This document shows, piece by piece, positions 57,713 through 64,000 of a stretch of 64,000 bases of DNA; positions within the stretch are counted from its first letter, which is position 1; each line of letters starts with the position of its first letter. The stretch covers positions 124,001 through 188,000 of the forward strand of contig NZ_BDBE01000025.1 of NCBI RefSeq assembly GCF_001612825.1. Direction: 5' to 3'. The position numbers and the translations under genes are program-made. The notes under the pieces were generated by a model, which ran no database searches, was not told the origin of the DNA, and worked only from the letters and a program-made list of their open reading frames with translations. Origin of the DNA: Nocardia caishijiensis NBRC 108228 (GTDB taxonomy: Bacteria > Actinomycetota > Actinomycetes > Mycobacteriales > Mycobacteriaceae).

Positions 57713-58999
57713 ATGCGCCCGCCGAACCCCGGCCGCGCGCGCCGCGACTCGACCGATCCGGTCGAGGACATGCGACGTCAGCTGGCTCGCCTCGGTATCG
57801 AGGTGTCACCGCGGCCGCTGACGTCCGAGGTGCCGCACGCGCCGGGGTCGGCAACCGAACTCGCCCCGGCGGCTCGTGCCGAACGAGCCGCCTCGGGTGC
57901 GAAGGGAATTCGGTCGGGTGCGGGCGATCCGCAGCGCGCGCACCCGACCGGATTCACCGATGAACACAATCGGACCGATTCCGCCCCACGAACCGGTGTT
58001 GATCATGAAGAGTGGGGGAGCGGGGCGGCGACGCCCCGCCGCGCCCGGCGTTCTCGCCGATCCACGCGGCGCGACACAGACTCCCTGTCGACCGTCGTCG
58101 GTGGTGACGACGGGCGGCAGGTGGATCCGGTGGCGGCCGGATCCCCACCGGGAGAGCCCGAGAGGCGGGCCGGCACACGCCGGCTCGCCCCGGGTGACCG
58201 GCCCGGAGCCACGGTGGAACAAGCCAAGGACGCCTGCCTGCGATTGCTGGCCGTCCGGGCCCGCAGCCGCGCCGAACTGGAGAAACGGCTCGGCGAGAAG
58301 GGCTTCCGACTCGAGATCACCGCAGCGGCTATCGGCCGGCTCACCGAAGTGGGCCTCGTCGACGACAGCTCCTTCGCCGAACAGTGGGTACACGCCCGCC
58401 ACACCTACTCCGGCAAAGGAAAGAAAGCCCTCCAGCGCGAGCTGCGCGACAAAGGGGTAGCCCCCACCGACGCCGAACAGGCCTTGTCGATGGTCTCCGA
58501 CGACGCCGAACGCGCCCGCGCCACCGACCTGGTCCGCCGCAAACTGCGCACCCTGCCCCGAGAACTCGACCGCGACAAGGCGGTTCGCCGCCTGGTCGGC
58601 ATGCTGGCCCGCCGGGGCTACGACCAGTCCACCGCCTTCGCTGTGGTCACCACGGAACTCGATGCCGCAGGTTTCGCCCGAATCTCGGCCACCGGCCCCG
58701 ATTCCAGCGCGAACCACGACGGCACCGAGCAGTCCAGCACCGACGACGGGCCCGCCGGGCCCGACACTGCCCGAGGACTCTCCCGTGACACCGCCGCACT
58801 CGCACGCCGCACCCGTCCGGAGCCCGGCGACGACGAGGCAGCCGCCGACCTGGTCCGCCGCAAACTCCGCACCACACCACCCGACCTCGATCGAACCAAG
58901 CTCACCCGCCGACTCGTCGACATGCTCGCGCGCCGCGGCTACGACCCGTCCACCGCCTACGCCGTGGTGAAAGCGGAACTGGCCGAAGCGGGTCGATGA
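57713..58999 (+). CDS. recX: RecX, enlarged, with a duplicated C-terminal repeat
   Basis: A 428-residue RecX; ordinary members have about 160-180 residues. The usual three-repeat core spans about 167-321 (VEQAKDACLRLLAVRARS onward). The first 165 residues are an unrelated Arg/Pro/Gly-rich extension. After a 55-residue linker (about 322-376) the last repeat recurs: DLVRRKLRTLPRELDR...RRLVGMLARRGYDQSTAFAV (272 on) is copied as DLVRRKLRTTPPDLDR...RRLVDMLARRGYDPSTAYAV (379 on). RecX binds RecA filaments and blocks them. ATG 57713 lies four bases after recA, so they are co-transcribed. The extension contains a long DNA inverted repeat. Confidence 0.9.
   Translation: MRPPNPGRARRDSTDPVEDMRRQLARLGIEVSPRPLTSEVPHAPGSATELAPAARAERAASGAKGIRSGAGDPQRAHPTGFTDEHNRTDSAPRTGVDHEEWGSGAATPRRARRSRRSTRRDTDSLSTVVGGDDGRQVDPVAAGSPPGEPERRAGTRRLAPGDRPGATVEQAKDACLRLLAVRARSRAELEKRLGEKGFRLEITAAAIGRLTEVGLVDDSSFAEQWVHARHTYSGKGKKALQRELRDKGVAPTDAEQALSMVSDDAERARATDLVRRKLRTLPRELDRDKAVRRLVGMLARRGYDQSTAFAVVTTELDAAGFARISATGPDSSANHDGTEQSSTDDGPAGPDTARGLSRDTAALARRTRPEPGDDEAAADLVRRKLRTTPPDLDRTKLTRRLVDMLARRGYDPSTAYAVVKAELAEAGR
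57907..57954. repeat. Long inverted repeat inside the recX 5-prime extension
   Basis: AATTCGGTCGGGTGCG (57907-57922) pairs with CGCACCCGACCGGATT (57939-57954), with one T-G position, leaving a 16-base loop. It falls in the non-conserved extension of recX. It could be a small palindromic insertion, or an mRNA hairpin that lowers recX expression relative to recA. Confidence 0.6.
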
Positions 59000-59042
59000 A
59001 TCAGGACGGTCGACCGCGCGATCTGTCGGCCTGCTGCGGCTC

Positions 59043-59096
59043 TATCCTTCCAGCGCCTATGCCGTGGTGAATGCGGCACCGGCCACAGCGGGTCGG
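59043..59096 (+). repeat. Degenerate copy of recX 3-prime end (A)
   Basis: CAGCGCCTATGCCGTGGTGA and the following bases align with the recX end, which reads ACCGCCTACGCCGTGGTGAA and then GCGG...GCGGGTCG. In translation PSSAYAVVNA...TAGR resembles PSTAYAVVKA...EAGR of recX. Confidence 0.6.
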
Positions 59097-59395
59097 CGGC
59101 TCGTCCTGACTGACCGCTGAGCCCACTTCCGCGTGGTTCTTCATGCGCTGGCGTTGGCTGGCCATCGAGCGCGAGCTGCGCATCGCGGCCTACGGGAGCC
59201 GGGGAGGTTCCAGGAGCGGTGGCAGGTGGGGGCAGCGGGCGGGGTCGTCGTCCTGGTAGGTCGTTGTGGAAGATCGGCGTCGGTTCGTCAGAACGGTGAG
59301 ATGTGGACAGTTGTACCGGCCCGCCATGCTCGAACCGGCCGTACCCGGGCTGCGAGTGAGCGCGTCGAAGCGACTGCCCGACGCTCGGTCGGCGT

Positions 59396-59432
59396 CGTGG
59401 TGAAAGCGGCTGTGCCGAGCCCGGTCGCTGAG
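59396..59432 (+). repeat. Degenerate copy of recX 3-prime end (B)
   Basis: CGTGGTGAAAGCGG is identical to the recX sequence. The next bases (CTGTGCCGAGCCCGGTCGCT then GA) follow the recX end loosely, with small shifts. Confidence 0.5.
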
Positions 59433-59603
59433 CCGACGGCGGTGACCGGACGCGAGGTGCCTTCGCGTACGAATCCGAACCGGCGAAGAGAGCGAACATC
59501 CGCACCGTTCACGTCGTGGGCGACCAGTTCCACGAACCGACAGGGTGCGTTTGAGAGCACTGAGCTCGAGCCAGGATTCGGAGATGGTCTGGAATCCCTT
59601 GGT

Positions 59604-59654
59604 GGAAGTGAAGTCGGCCGAAGCTGGTCGGTGAGTCGGTGAGTCGGTGAGTCG
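59604..59654 (+). repeat. Degenerate recX copy (C) followed by 8-bp tandem repeat
   Basis: CGGCCGAAGCTGGTCGGTGA corresponds to TGGCCGAAGCGGGTCGATGA at the recX stop (17 of 20 identical). It is followed by three perfect copies of GTGAGTCG at 59631-59654 plus a partial fourth, which looks like slippage starting from the GTCGGTGA end. Confidence 0.55.
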
Positions 59655-59893
59655 GTGCGCGGCGTTGCCGGGCTCAGGTTCGCACGGTGCGCGGTGAACA
59701 GCGGGCTGGGATCGGGAAGCCGGAACTACCACGGGTGTCGGAGTGGGGCGTTAGCATGAGGCGGAAGTGAAACACGGTTCCGCGCAGGTGGATTCGGGTT
59801 CTCAGGGGTCGTGGGTGCGGGGAGGATAGTTTCACTCGGGTTGTGGGTGGGCATCTTGGGGCAGGGCCTGTTGGGCCGCCGGACGATGGGGAG

Positions 59894-60553
59894 GTGGGGA
59901 TCCTGGACGCACTGTGGTCGTTCGTGGTGAACCGGCGTGAGCAATTGCTGGTCGATTCGTACTTGCATGTGTCGGCGGTGGTGCAGTCGTTGCTGCTGGC
60001 GACGGTGATCGCGGTGTTGGTCGGGATCGCGGTGTATCGCAGTCCGCTCGGCTCGGCGGCGGCGACCGCGACGGCGGGCGCGATTCTCACCGTGCCGTCG
60101 TTCGCGCTGCTCGGGCTGCTGATCCCGTTCCTCGGGCTCGGCGTGGCCCCGACCATCGTCGCGCTGGTGCTCTACGCGCTGCTGCCGATTCTGCGCAACA
60201 CCGTGCTCGGGTTGTCCACCGTCGACCCGGCCGCCGTCGATGCCGCACGCGGCGTGGGAATGGGCCGGTGGCAGTTGCTCACCCGGATCGAACTGCCGCT
60301 GGCCTGGCCGTCGATCCTCACCGGGATGCGAGTGAGTGCCCAGATGATCATGGGCATCCTCGCGCTCGCGGCCTACGCGAAGGGCCCGGGGCTCGGCAAC
60401 CTGATCTTCTCCGGGCTCGCCCGTCTCGGCAGTCCCAACGCGGTGCCGCAGGCGCTCACCGGCACCATCCTCATCGTCGTGCTCGCACTGGCGCTCGACG
60501 GCGTCCTGGTTCTGCTCGGACGGTTCACCATCTCGAGGGGTATTCGTGACTGA
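59894..60553 (+). CDS. OpuB/ProW-type ABC permease
   Basis: About 219 residues with five or six membrane segments. The permease-ATPase coupling motif reads AARGVGMGRWQLLTRIELPLAWP. The family imports glycine betaine, choline or related osmoprotectants. GTG 59894 gives the usual short N-terminus, but its ribosome-binding site (GGGGAG) is very close; a start at 59843 is possible. The stop overlaps the ATPase gene by eight bases. First gene of a permease-ATPase-permease-binding protein operon. Confidence 0.85.
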   Translation: MGILDALWSFVVNRREQLLVDSYLHVSAVVQSLLLATVIAVLVGIAVYRSPLGSAAATATAGAILTVPSFALLGLLIPFLGLGVAPTIVALVLYALLPILRNTVLGLSTVDPAAVDAARGVGMGRWQLLTRIELPLAWPSILTGMRVSAQMIMGILALAAYAKGPGLGNLIFSGLARLGSPNAVPQALTGTILIVVLALALDGVLVLLGRFTISRGIRD

Positions 60554-61715
60554 CACCAGCACCGCCGAAACCGGCGCCGCCACTGCCGTTTCCGGGGTGG
60601 AGATCGTCTTGGACCGGGTGACCAAACGGTATTCGGAGCAGCCGGACCCCGCGGTCGAAGAGGTGAGCATGACGATCCCCGCCGGGGAGATCGTCGTGCT
60701 CGTCGGCCCGTCCGGCTGCGGCAAGACCACCACCATGCGGATGATCAACCGCCTCATCGAGCCGACCTCGGGCACCATCACCATCGGCGGCCGCGACGCG
60801 CTCGCCATCGACGCCGACGAATTGCGCCGTGGCATCGGCTATTCCATCCAGCAGGCCGGGTTGTTCCCGCACATGACCGTCGCCAAGAACATCGCGACCG
60901 TGCCCGGCCTGCTCGGCTGGGACCGGCGCCGCGTCGCCACCCGCACCGACGAGATGCTCGCCCTCGTCGGCCTCGCCCCCGATACCTACCGCGACCGCTA
61001 TCCGCGGCAGCTCTCCGGCGGTCAGCAGCAGCGCGTCGGAGTCGCACGGGCATTGGCGGCCGACCCGCCGGTGCTGCTGATGGACGAACCGTTCGGCGCC
61101 GTCGATCCCATCACCCGCGCCCTGCTGCAGGACGAATTGCTGCGCCTGCAGGGCGACCTCGGCAAGACCATCGTGTTCGTCACCCACGATTTCGGTGAGG
61201 CGGTGAAGCTGGGCGACCGCATCGCGGTGCTCGGCGACCGCTCCCGCATCCTGCAGTACGACACCCCCGCCGCGATCCTGGCCGCCCCCGCCGACGACAC
61301 GGTCGCAGGCTTCGTCGGCGCCACCGCCACCATCGACCGCCTCGGCCTCGCGATCCTCGCCGACCTCGACCTCGACCAGGGCGTCGCCGTCACCGACGAC
61401 ACCGATCCCGCGTCGCTGACCACCGCATTGCACGAGGCGAACCGCTCCTGGGCCGTCGTCCTCGATCCACACCGCCGCCCGGTGCGCCGGGTGACCAGAG
61501 ACGAACTGGCACAAGCGGATTCCCTCACCACCGCAGGCACCCCCATCGGCGCGACCCTCCCCGCCGCCGCCACCCTGCAGGACGCCCTCGCCGCCCTCCT
61601 CACCGAACGCACCGCCTCGGCCATCGTTCTCGACGCCACCGGCGGCTACGCGGGCATCGTCACGGTCGACACCCTCATAGACCACCTGGCCACGTCGACA
61701 AAGGCGACAGCATGA
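60546..61715 (+). CDS. OpuBA/ProV-type ABC ATPase with CBS region
   Basis: A 389-residue ATPase. Walker A is GPSGCGKTT, the family Q-loop stretch GYSIQQAGLFPHMTVAKNI, the signature QLSGGQQQRVGVARAL and Walker B VLLMDEPFGAVDPI. Residues about 265-385 resemble a degenerate CBS pair, the module that senses ionic strength in OpuA-like transporters. GTG 60546. The stop overlaps an ATG (ATGA) of the repeat-containing frame that follows. Confidence 0.9.
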   Translation: MTDTSTAETGAATAVSGVEIVLDRVTKRYSEQPDPAVEEVSMTIPAGEIVVLVGPSGCGKTTTMRMINRLIEPTSGTITIGGRDALAIDADELRRGIGYSIQQAGLFPHMTVAKNIATVPGLLGWDRRRVATRTDEMLALVGLAPDTYRDRYPRQLSGGQQQRVGVARALAADPPVLLMDEPFGAVDPITRALLQDELLRLQGDLGKTIVFVTHDFGEAVKLGDRIAVLGDRSRILQYDTPAAILAAPADDTVAGFVGATATIDRLGLAILADLDLDQGVAVTDDTDPASLTTALHEANRSWAVVLDPHRRPVRRVTRDELAQADSLTTAGTPIGATLPAAATLQDALAALLTERTASAIVLDATGGYAGIVTVDTLIDHLATSTKATA

Positions 61716-62377
61716 TGCCCGCCCCGCACAATCCCGACCCCGGCCAGCCGACCACCTCCGCCACCGAACACACACCTGCGATACCTGCCGCACCGCGTGG
61801 AGTTGTTGTTCGGCCGGTAGCCGCGGCACCATACCGAGCCGCCGGGAAGCCCACAGCCGCAGCACCTGACAGGATGTCCGGACGGCGGATGGCCGCCGAA
61901 CCGCATACGGCTTCTGCCCCGCACTCGGCTACCGCACCGAGTGGAGTCGCTGTTCGTCGCGCAGTCGCCACAGCGCACGGAGCTATCGAGAGGTGCGTGA
62001 TTGCGGTGCCGCGCGGGGGTGCCGACCGGCACGCAGTCGCCGTGCCGCGTGGAGTCTCCGTTCAGTGCGTAGGCGTCACGACGCACGGAACCATGGAGCG
62101 GTGCGTGATTGCGGTGCCGCGTGGAGTTGCCGAGCGGCGCGCAGTCGCCGCAACGCACGAAGCTGCCGACCGGCACGCAGTCGCGGTGCCGCGTGGGGTC
62201 TCCGTTCGGTGCGTAGGCGTCACGACGCAAGGAACTGCGGAGCGGCGCGCGACTACGGTACCGACCGGGGTCTCCGAGCGGTGCGTGGTCGCCGCACGGA
62301 CGGGCGCCGCGCCGCCCGCACCTCGCGGCGTCCGATCGACCCGAACTCTCGTCGCCGAACGGATGGGCTCATGGTGA
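61712..62377 (+). CDS. Open frame of fifteen 12-residue repeats inside the ABC operon
   Basis: A 221-residue frame. After 26 residues (Pro/Thr/Ala-rich) it consists of fifteen consecutive 12-residue units (27-206), such as VPRGVSVQCVGV, TTHGTMERCVIA and VPRGVAERRAVA, and a 15-residue tail. It begins with ATGA overlapping the ATPase stop and ends with ATGGTGA overlapping the permease start, so ribosomes could pass through it. Against a true gene: in two units counted (62042-62113) 18 of 24 third positions are G or C, lower than usual here, and the antisense and another frame are open too. It may be a repeat protein or a minisatellite that happens to be open. Function unknown. Confidence 0.45.
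   Translation: MMPAPHNPDPGQPTTSATEHTPAIPAAPRGVVVRPVAAAPYRAAGKPTAAAPDRMSGRRMAAEPHTASAPHSATAPSGVAVRRAVATAHGAIERCVIAVPRGGADRHAVAVPRGVSVQCVGVTTHGTMERCVIAVPRGVAERRAVAATHEAADRHAVAVPRGVSVRCVGVTTQGTAERRATTVPTGVSERCVVAARTGAAPPAPRGVRSTRTLVAERMGSW
61790..62329 (+). repeat. Minisatellite: 36-bp unit repeated fifteen times
   Basis: Exactly 540 bases in strict 36-base register. Typical units begin GTGCCGCGTGGAGTCTCCGT or CGACGCACGG. Two units repeat as higher-order blocks: the stretch starting at 62042 recurs at 62186, 144 bases (four units) later, with very few changes. Left-hand units (61790-61933) are the most diverged. There are no spacers, so it is not a CRISPR array. Confidence 0.9.
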
Positions 62378-63174
62378 CCGCTACTCCGTCCACTCGTCCG
62401 GTCGTCGATCTCCCCGCCGCCACAGCTGCTCCGGCGACCCAGCGGCGGGCCGAACTGCTGCGATTGCTCGCGCAGCCGGTGATCGTGCTGATCTTGACCG
62501 TCGGGGTGTTGGTGTGGGCGTTTCGGCGTGACCTCACCACCATTCAGCAGGCCAGCATCAGCGTGGGCAATATCGCCGAGGTGACATGGCAGCACGTGCT
62601 CATCACGGCGGCGGTCGTCGCGATCGTCGTGGCGATCGCGGTGCCGCTCGGTACCCTGCTCACCCGGCGCCGATTCCACCGTCTCGCCCCGTTTTTCGTC
62701 GGCATCGCCAATATCGGGGCGGCGGCGCCCGCGATCGGGTTGATCGTGCTCTGCTATCTGCTCACCCGGACCACCGGGTTCTGGGTGGGGGTGGCGCCGA
62801 TCGCGTTCTGTTCGTTGCTGCCGGTGTTGCGCAACACGATCCTCGGCTATCAGCAGGTGGATCCGGCGGTGGTCGACGCCGGTCGCGGCCAGGGCATGTC
62901 GGCGGTGCAGGTGTTGCGACGCATCGAGTTCCCGCTCGCCATTCCGTACATCCTCGCCGGGTTGCGCACCTCGCTGGTGCTGGCCGTCGGCACCGCGACG
63001 CTGTCGTTCATGGTGAGCGCGGGTGGACTCGGCATCCTCATCGACACCGGCTACAAACTGCGCGACACCGTCACCCTGACGGTGGGCGCGGTGCTCGCCG
63101 TGGCACTGGCCCTGTTCGTCGACTGGCTCGGCGCGCTGGCCGAACAGTTTCTCGGGCCGAGGGGGCTGCGGTGA
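62371..63174 (+). CDS. OpuB/ProW-type ABC permease, second subunit
   Basis: A 267-residue permease with about six membrane segments after a 45-residue polar N-terminus. The coupling motif is DAGRGQGMSAVQVLRRIEFP. ATG 62371 lies within the overlap with the repeat frame. Its stop overlaps the binding-protein gene (GTGA). It pairs with the permease at 59894-60553 and the shared ATPase. Confidence 0.9.
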   Translation: MVTATPSTRPVVDLPAATAAPATQRRAELLRLLAQPVIVLILTVGVLVWAFRRDLTTIQQASISVGNIAEVTWQHVLITAAVVAIVVAIAVPLGTLLTRRRFHRLAPFFVGIANIGAAAPAIGLIVLCYLLTRTTGFWVGVAPIAFCSLLPVLRNTILGYQQVDPAVVDAGRGQGMSAVQVLRRIEFPLAIPYILAGLRTSLVLAVGTATLSFMVSAGGLGILIDTGYKLRDTVTLTVGAVLAVALALFVDWLGALAEQFLGPRGLR

Positions 63175-64000
63175 ACAAGAGCAGGTGGTTGCGCGGGCTG
63201 GTCCCGGTCCTCGCGGTGGTGCTCGCCGGATGCGGGCTGCAATCGGGCGGTTCGGTGCCGCTGCCGGTGGGACCGGGCAGCATCACCCCGGTCCCCGAAC
63301 TCGACGGAGTCGCGGTGACGGTGGGGTCCAAGGACTTCACCGAGGCCAACATCCTCGGCTACCTCATCGAATTCGCCCTCACCGCCGCTGGCGCGAACGT
63401 GCGTGACCTGACCAACATCCAGGGCTCCAACAGCTTGCGCGACGCGCAACTCAACGGCCAGATCGACATCGCCTACGACTACACCGGCACCGGCTGGATC
63501 AACTACCTCGGCAACGAGACCCCCGAACCCGACGAACGCAAGCAGTTCGACCTCGTCCGCGACGCCGACCGCGCCGAGCACGACATGGTGTGGGCGGCGA
63601 TGGCACCGATGAACAACACCTACGCCCTGGTCACCAGCAGGCGCACCGCCGAGGAGACCGGGGTGCGCACCCTGTCGGACTACGCGAAACTGCTCGCCGC
63701 CGACCCGGCCGCGGCCGCCACCTGTGTGGGCACCGAGTTCAACGTCCGCCCCGACGGCTACCCCGGCCTGGCCCAGAAATACGGCATCGACGCGGGCACG
63801 GCGCAGAAACAGATCGTGCAGGACGCCCTGGTCTACCAGGCGACCGCCGACGCGAAACAATGCCGCTTCGGCTCCGTCGCCGCCACCGACGGCCGTATAC
63901 CGGCCCTGGACCTGGTGTTGCTCGAAGACGACAAGGGTTTCTTCCCCAAGTACAACGCGGCCCTGGTGATGCACGGTCCCTTCGCCGACGCCAACCCCCG
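63171..64000 (+). CDS. Glycine betaine/choline-type binding lipoprotein (partial)
   Basis: The first 276 residues of an OpuBC/ProX-like substrate-binding protein; the 3-prime end lies beyond the window. Signal peptide and lipobox VVLAGCGL give a predicted acylated Cys21. The family segment VTVGSKDFTEANILGYL follows, and DIAYDYTGTGWINYLG forms part of the ligand cage. GTG start overlaps the permease stop. It would capture osmoprotectants outside the membrane. Confidence 0.9.
   Translation, partial: MNKSRWLRGLVPVLAVVLAGCGLQSGGSVPLPVGPGSITPVPELDGVAVTVGSKDFTEANILGYLIEFALTAAGANVRDLTNIQGSNSLRDAQLNGQIDIAYDYTGTGWINYLGNETPEPDERKQFDLVRDADRAEHDMVWAAMAPMNNTYALVTSRRTAEETGVRTLSDYAKLLAADPAAAATCVGTEFNVRPDGYPGLAQKYGIDAGTAQKQIVQDALVYQATADAKQCRFGSVAATDGRIPALDLVLLEDDKGFFPKYNAALVMHGPFADANP

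Larger units (their letters stand above)
59000..59893. other. Gene-poor region with decayed recX 3-prime copies
   Basis: About 890 bases between recX and the transporter operon. Open frames exist on both strands, but none shows a known domain, a good ribosome-binding site or normal codon bias. Three pieces resemble the last 30-60 bases of recX: 59043-59096, 59396-59432 and 59604-59633. A short tandem repeat follows the last. The far end (59750-59893) should contain the transporter promoter. Confidence 0.6.

Noticed and set aside
59133..59642. 169-residue gene between recX and the transporter operon
   Set aside because: No recognisable domain, poor start context, and it contains two of the decayed recX pieces.
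61646..62230. 194-residue antisense gene across the repeat array
   Set aside because: The 36-bp unit has no stop in several frames, so an antisense frame is automatic. It also overlaps the 3-prime end of the ABC ATPase and lacks a ribosome-binding site.
61790..62329. CRISPR array
   Set aside because: A 36-bp repeat length invites this, but the units are directly adjacent without spacers and diverge from one another, and no cas gene is present.

Overview
The window is high-GC actinobacterial DNA. The order pepR ... dapB ... dapA - rnj - ftsK - argA - pgsA - cinA - clgR - pspA - pspM ... glycosyltransferase - DUF3046 - recA - recX is the conserved core known from Mycobacterium tuberculosis (pepR to recX, read in the opposite orientation). 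Codon use, the many GTG starts and ATGA/GTGA stop-start overlaps, and the accessory content suggest a Nocardia-like member of the Mycobacteriales. The genus is an inference; the order-level placement is firm. No rRNA, tRNA, transposase or CRISPR array was seen.

Region 1 (1-1.5 kb): pepR, the M16 peptidase of the core. Region 2 (1.5-24 kb) is an accessory block between pepR and dapB. Its centre is a thirteen-gene leftward series (4554-18248) with a divergent malonyl transferase (18740-19714). It encodes a dedicated type II fatty-acid/polyketide line: ketoreductase, carrier protein, two hot-dog dehydratase subunits, an intact ketosynthase, a catalytically dead ketosynthase, a 777-residue fusion of an active and a dead ketosynthase, a KASIII-like enzyme that keeps only its cysteine, an alpha/beta hydrolase, a stand-alone acetyl-CoA carboxylase (accDA, accB, accC) and a flavin monooxygenase. 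There is no enoyl reductase, so a polyene-like or otherwise unsaturated acyl product is the simplest guess. A PadR regulator, an F420-type oxidoreductase and two ABC exporters flank it. The histidine kinase sits at the left edge and a response regulator at the right edge.

Region 3 (24-36 kb) mixes accessory genes (TPR membrane protein, ArsR regulator with MFS exporter, VOC protein, zinc alcohol dehydrogenase, a response regulator with two membrane sensor-like proteins, a YcaQ-type glycosylase, a ribbon-helix-helix protein) with the lysine/peptidoglycan genes dapB and dapA. Region 4 (36-59 kb) is core: RNase J, two secreted proteins, FtsK, TerC, ArgA, PgsA, CinA, ClgR, PspA, PspM and RecA/RecX. 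Inserted here are an esterase, a PIG-L deacetylase, a TPR-kinase fusion and a CGNR/VOC/PPOX/NTF2 group. recA carries both a LexA-type SOS box and a RecA-NDp type promoter, and clgR carries a SigE-type promoter.

Region 5 (59-64 kb) begins with about 900 bp without a convincing gene that holds decayed copies of the recX 3-prime end. It continues with an OpuB-type compatible-solute ABC operon (permease, ATPase, permease, lipoprotein cut by the window end). Between its ATPase and second permease lies an exactly phased array of fifteen 36-bp repeats, contained in an open frame that overlaps both neighbours.

The observations most worth pursuing are the type II line with split catalytic residues in its dehydratase pair and its fused KS-CLF, the 36-bp repeat frame inside the transporter operon, and the expanding/decaying recX repeats.
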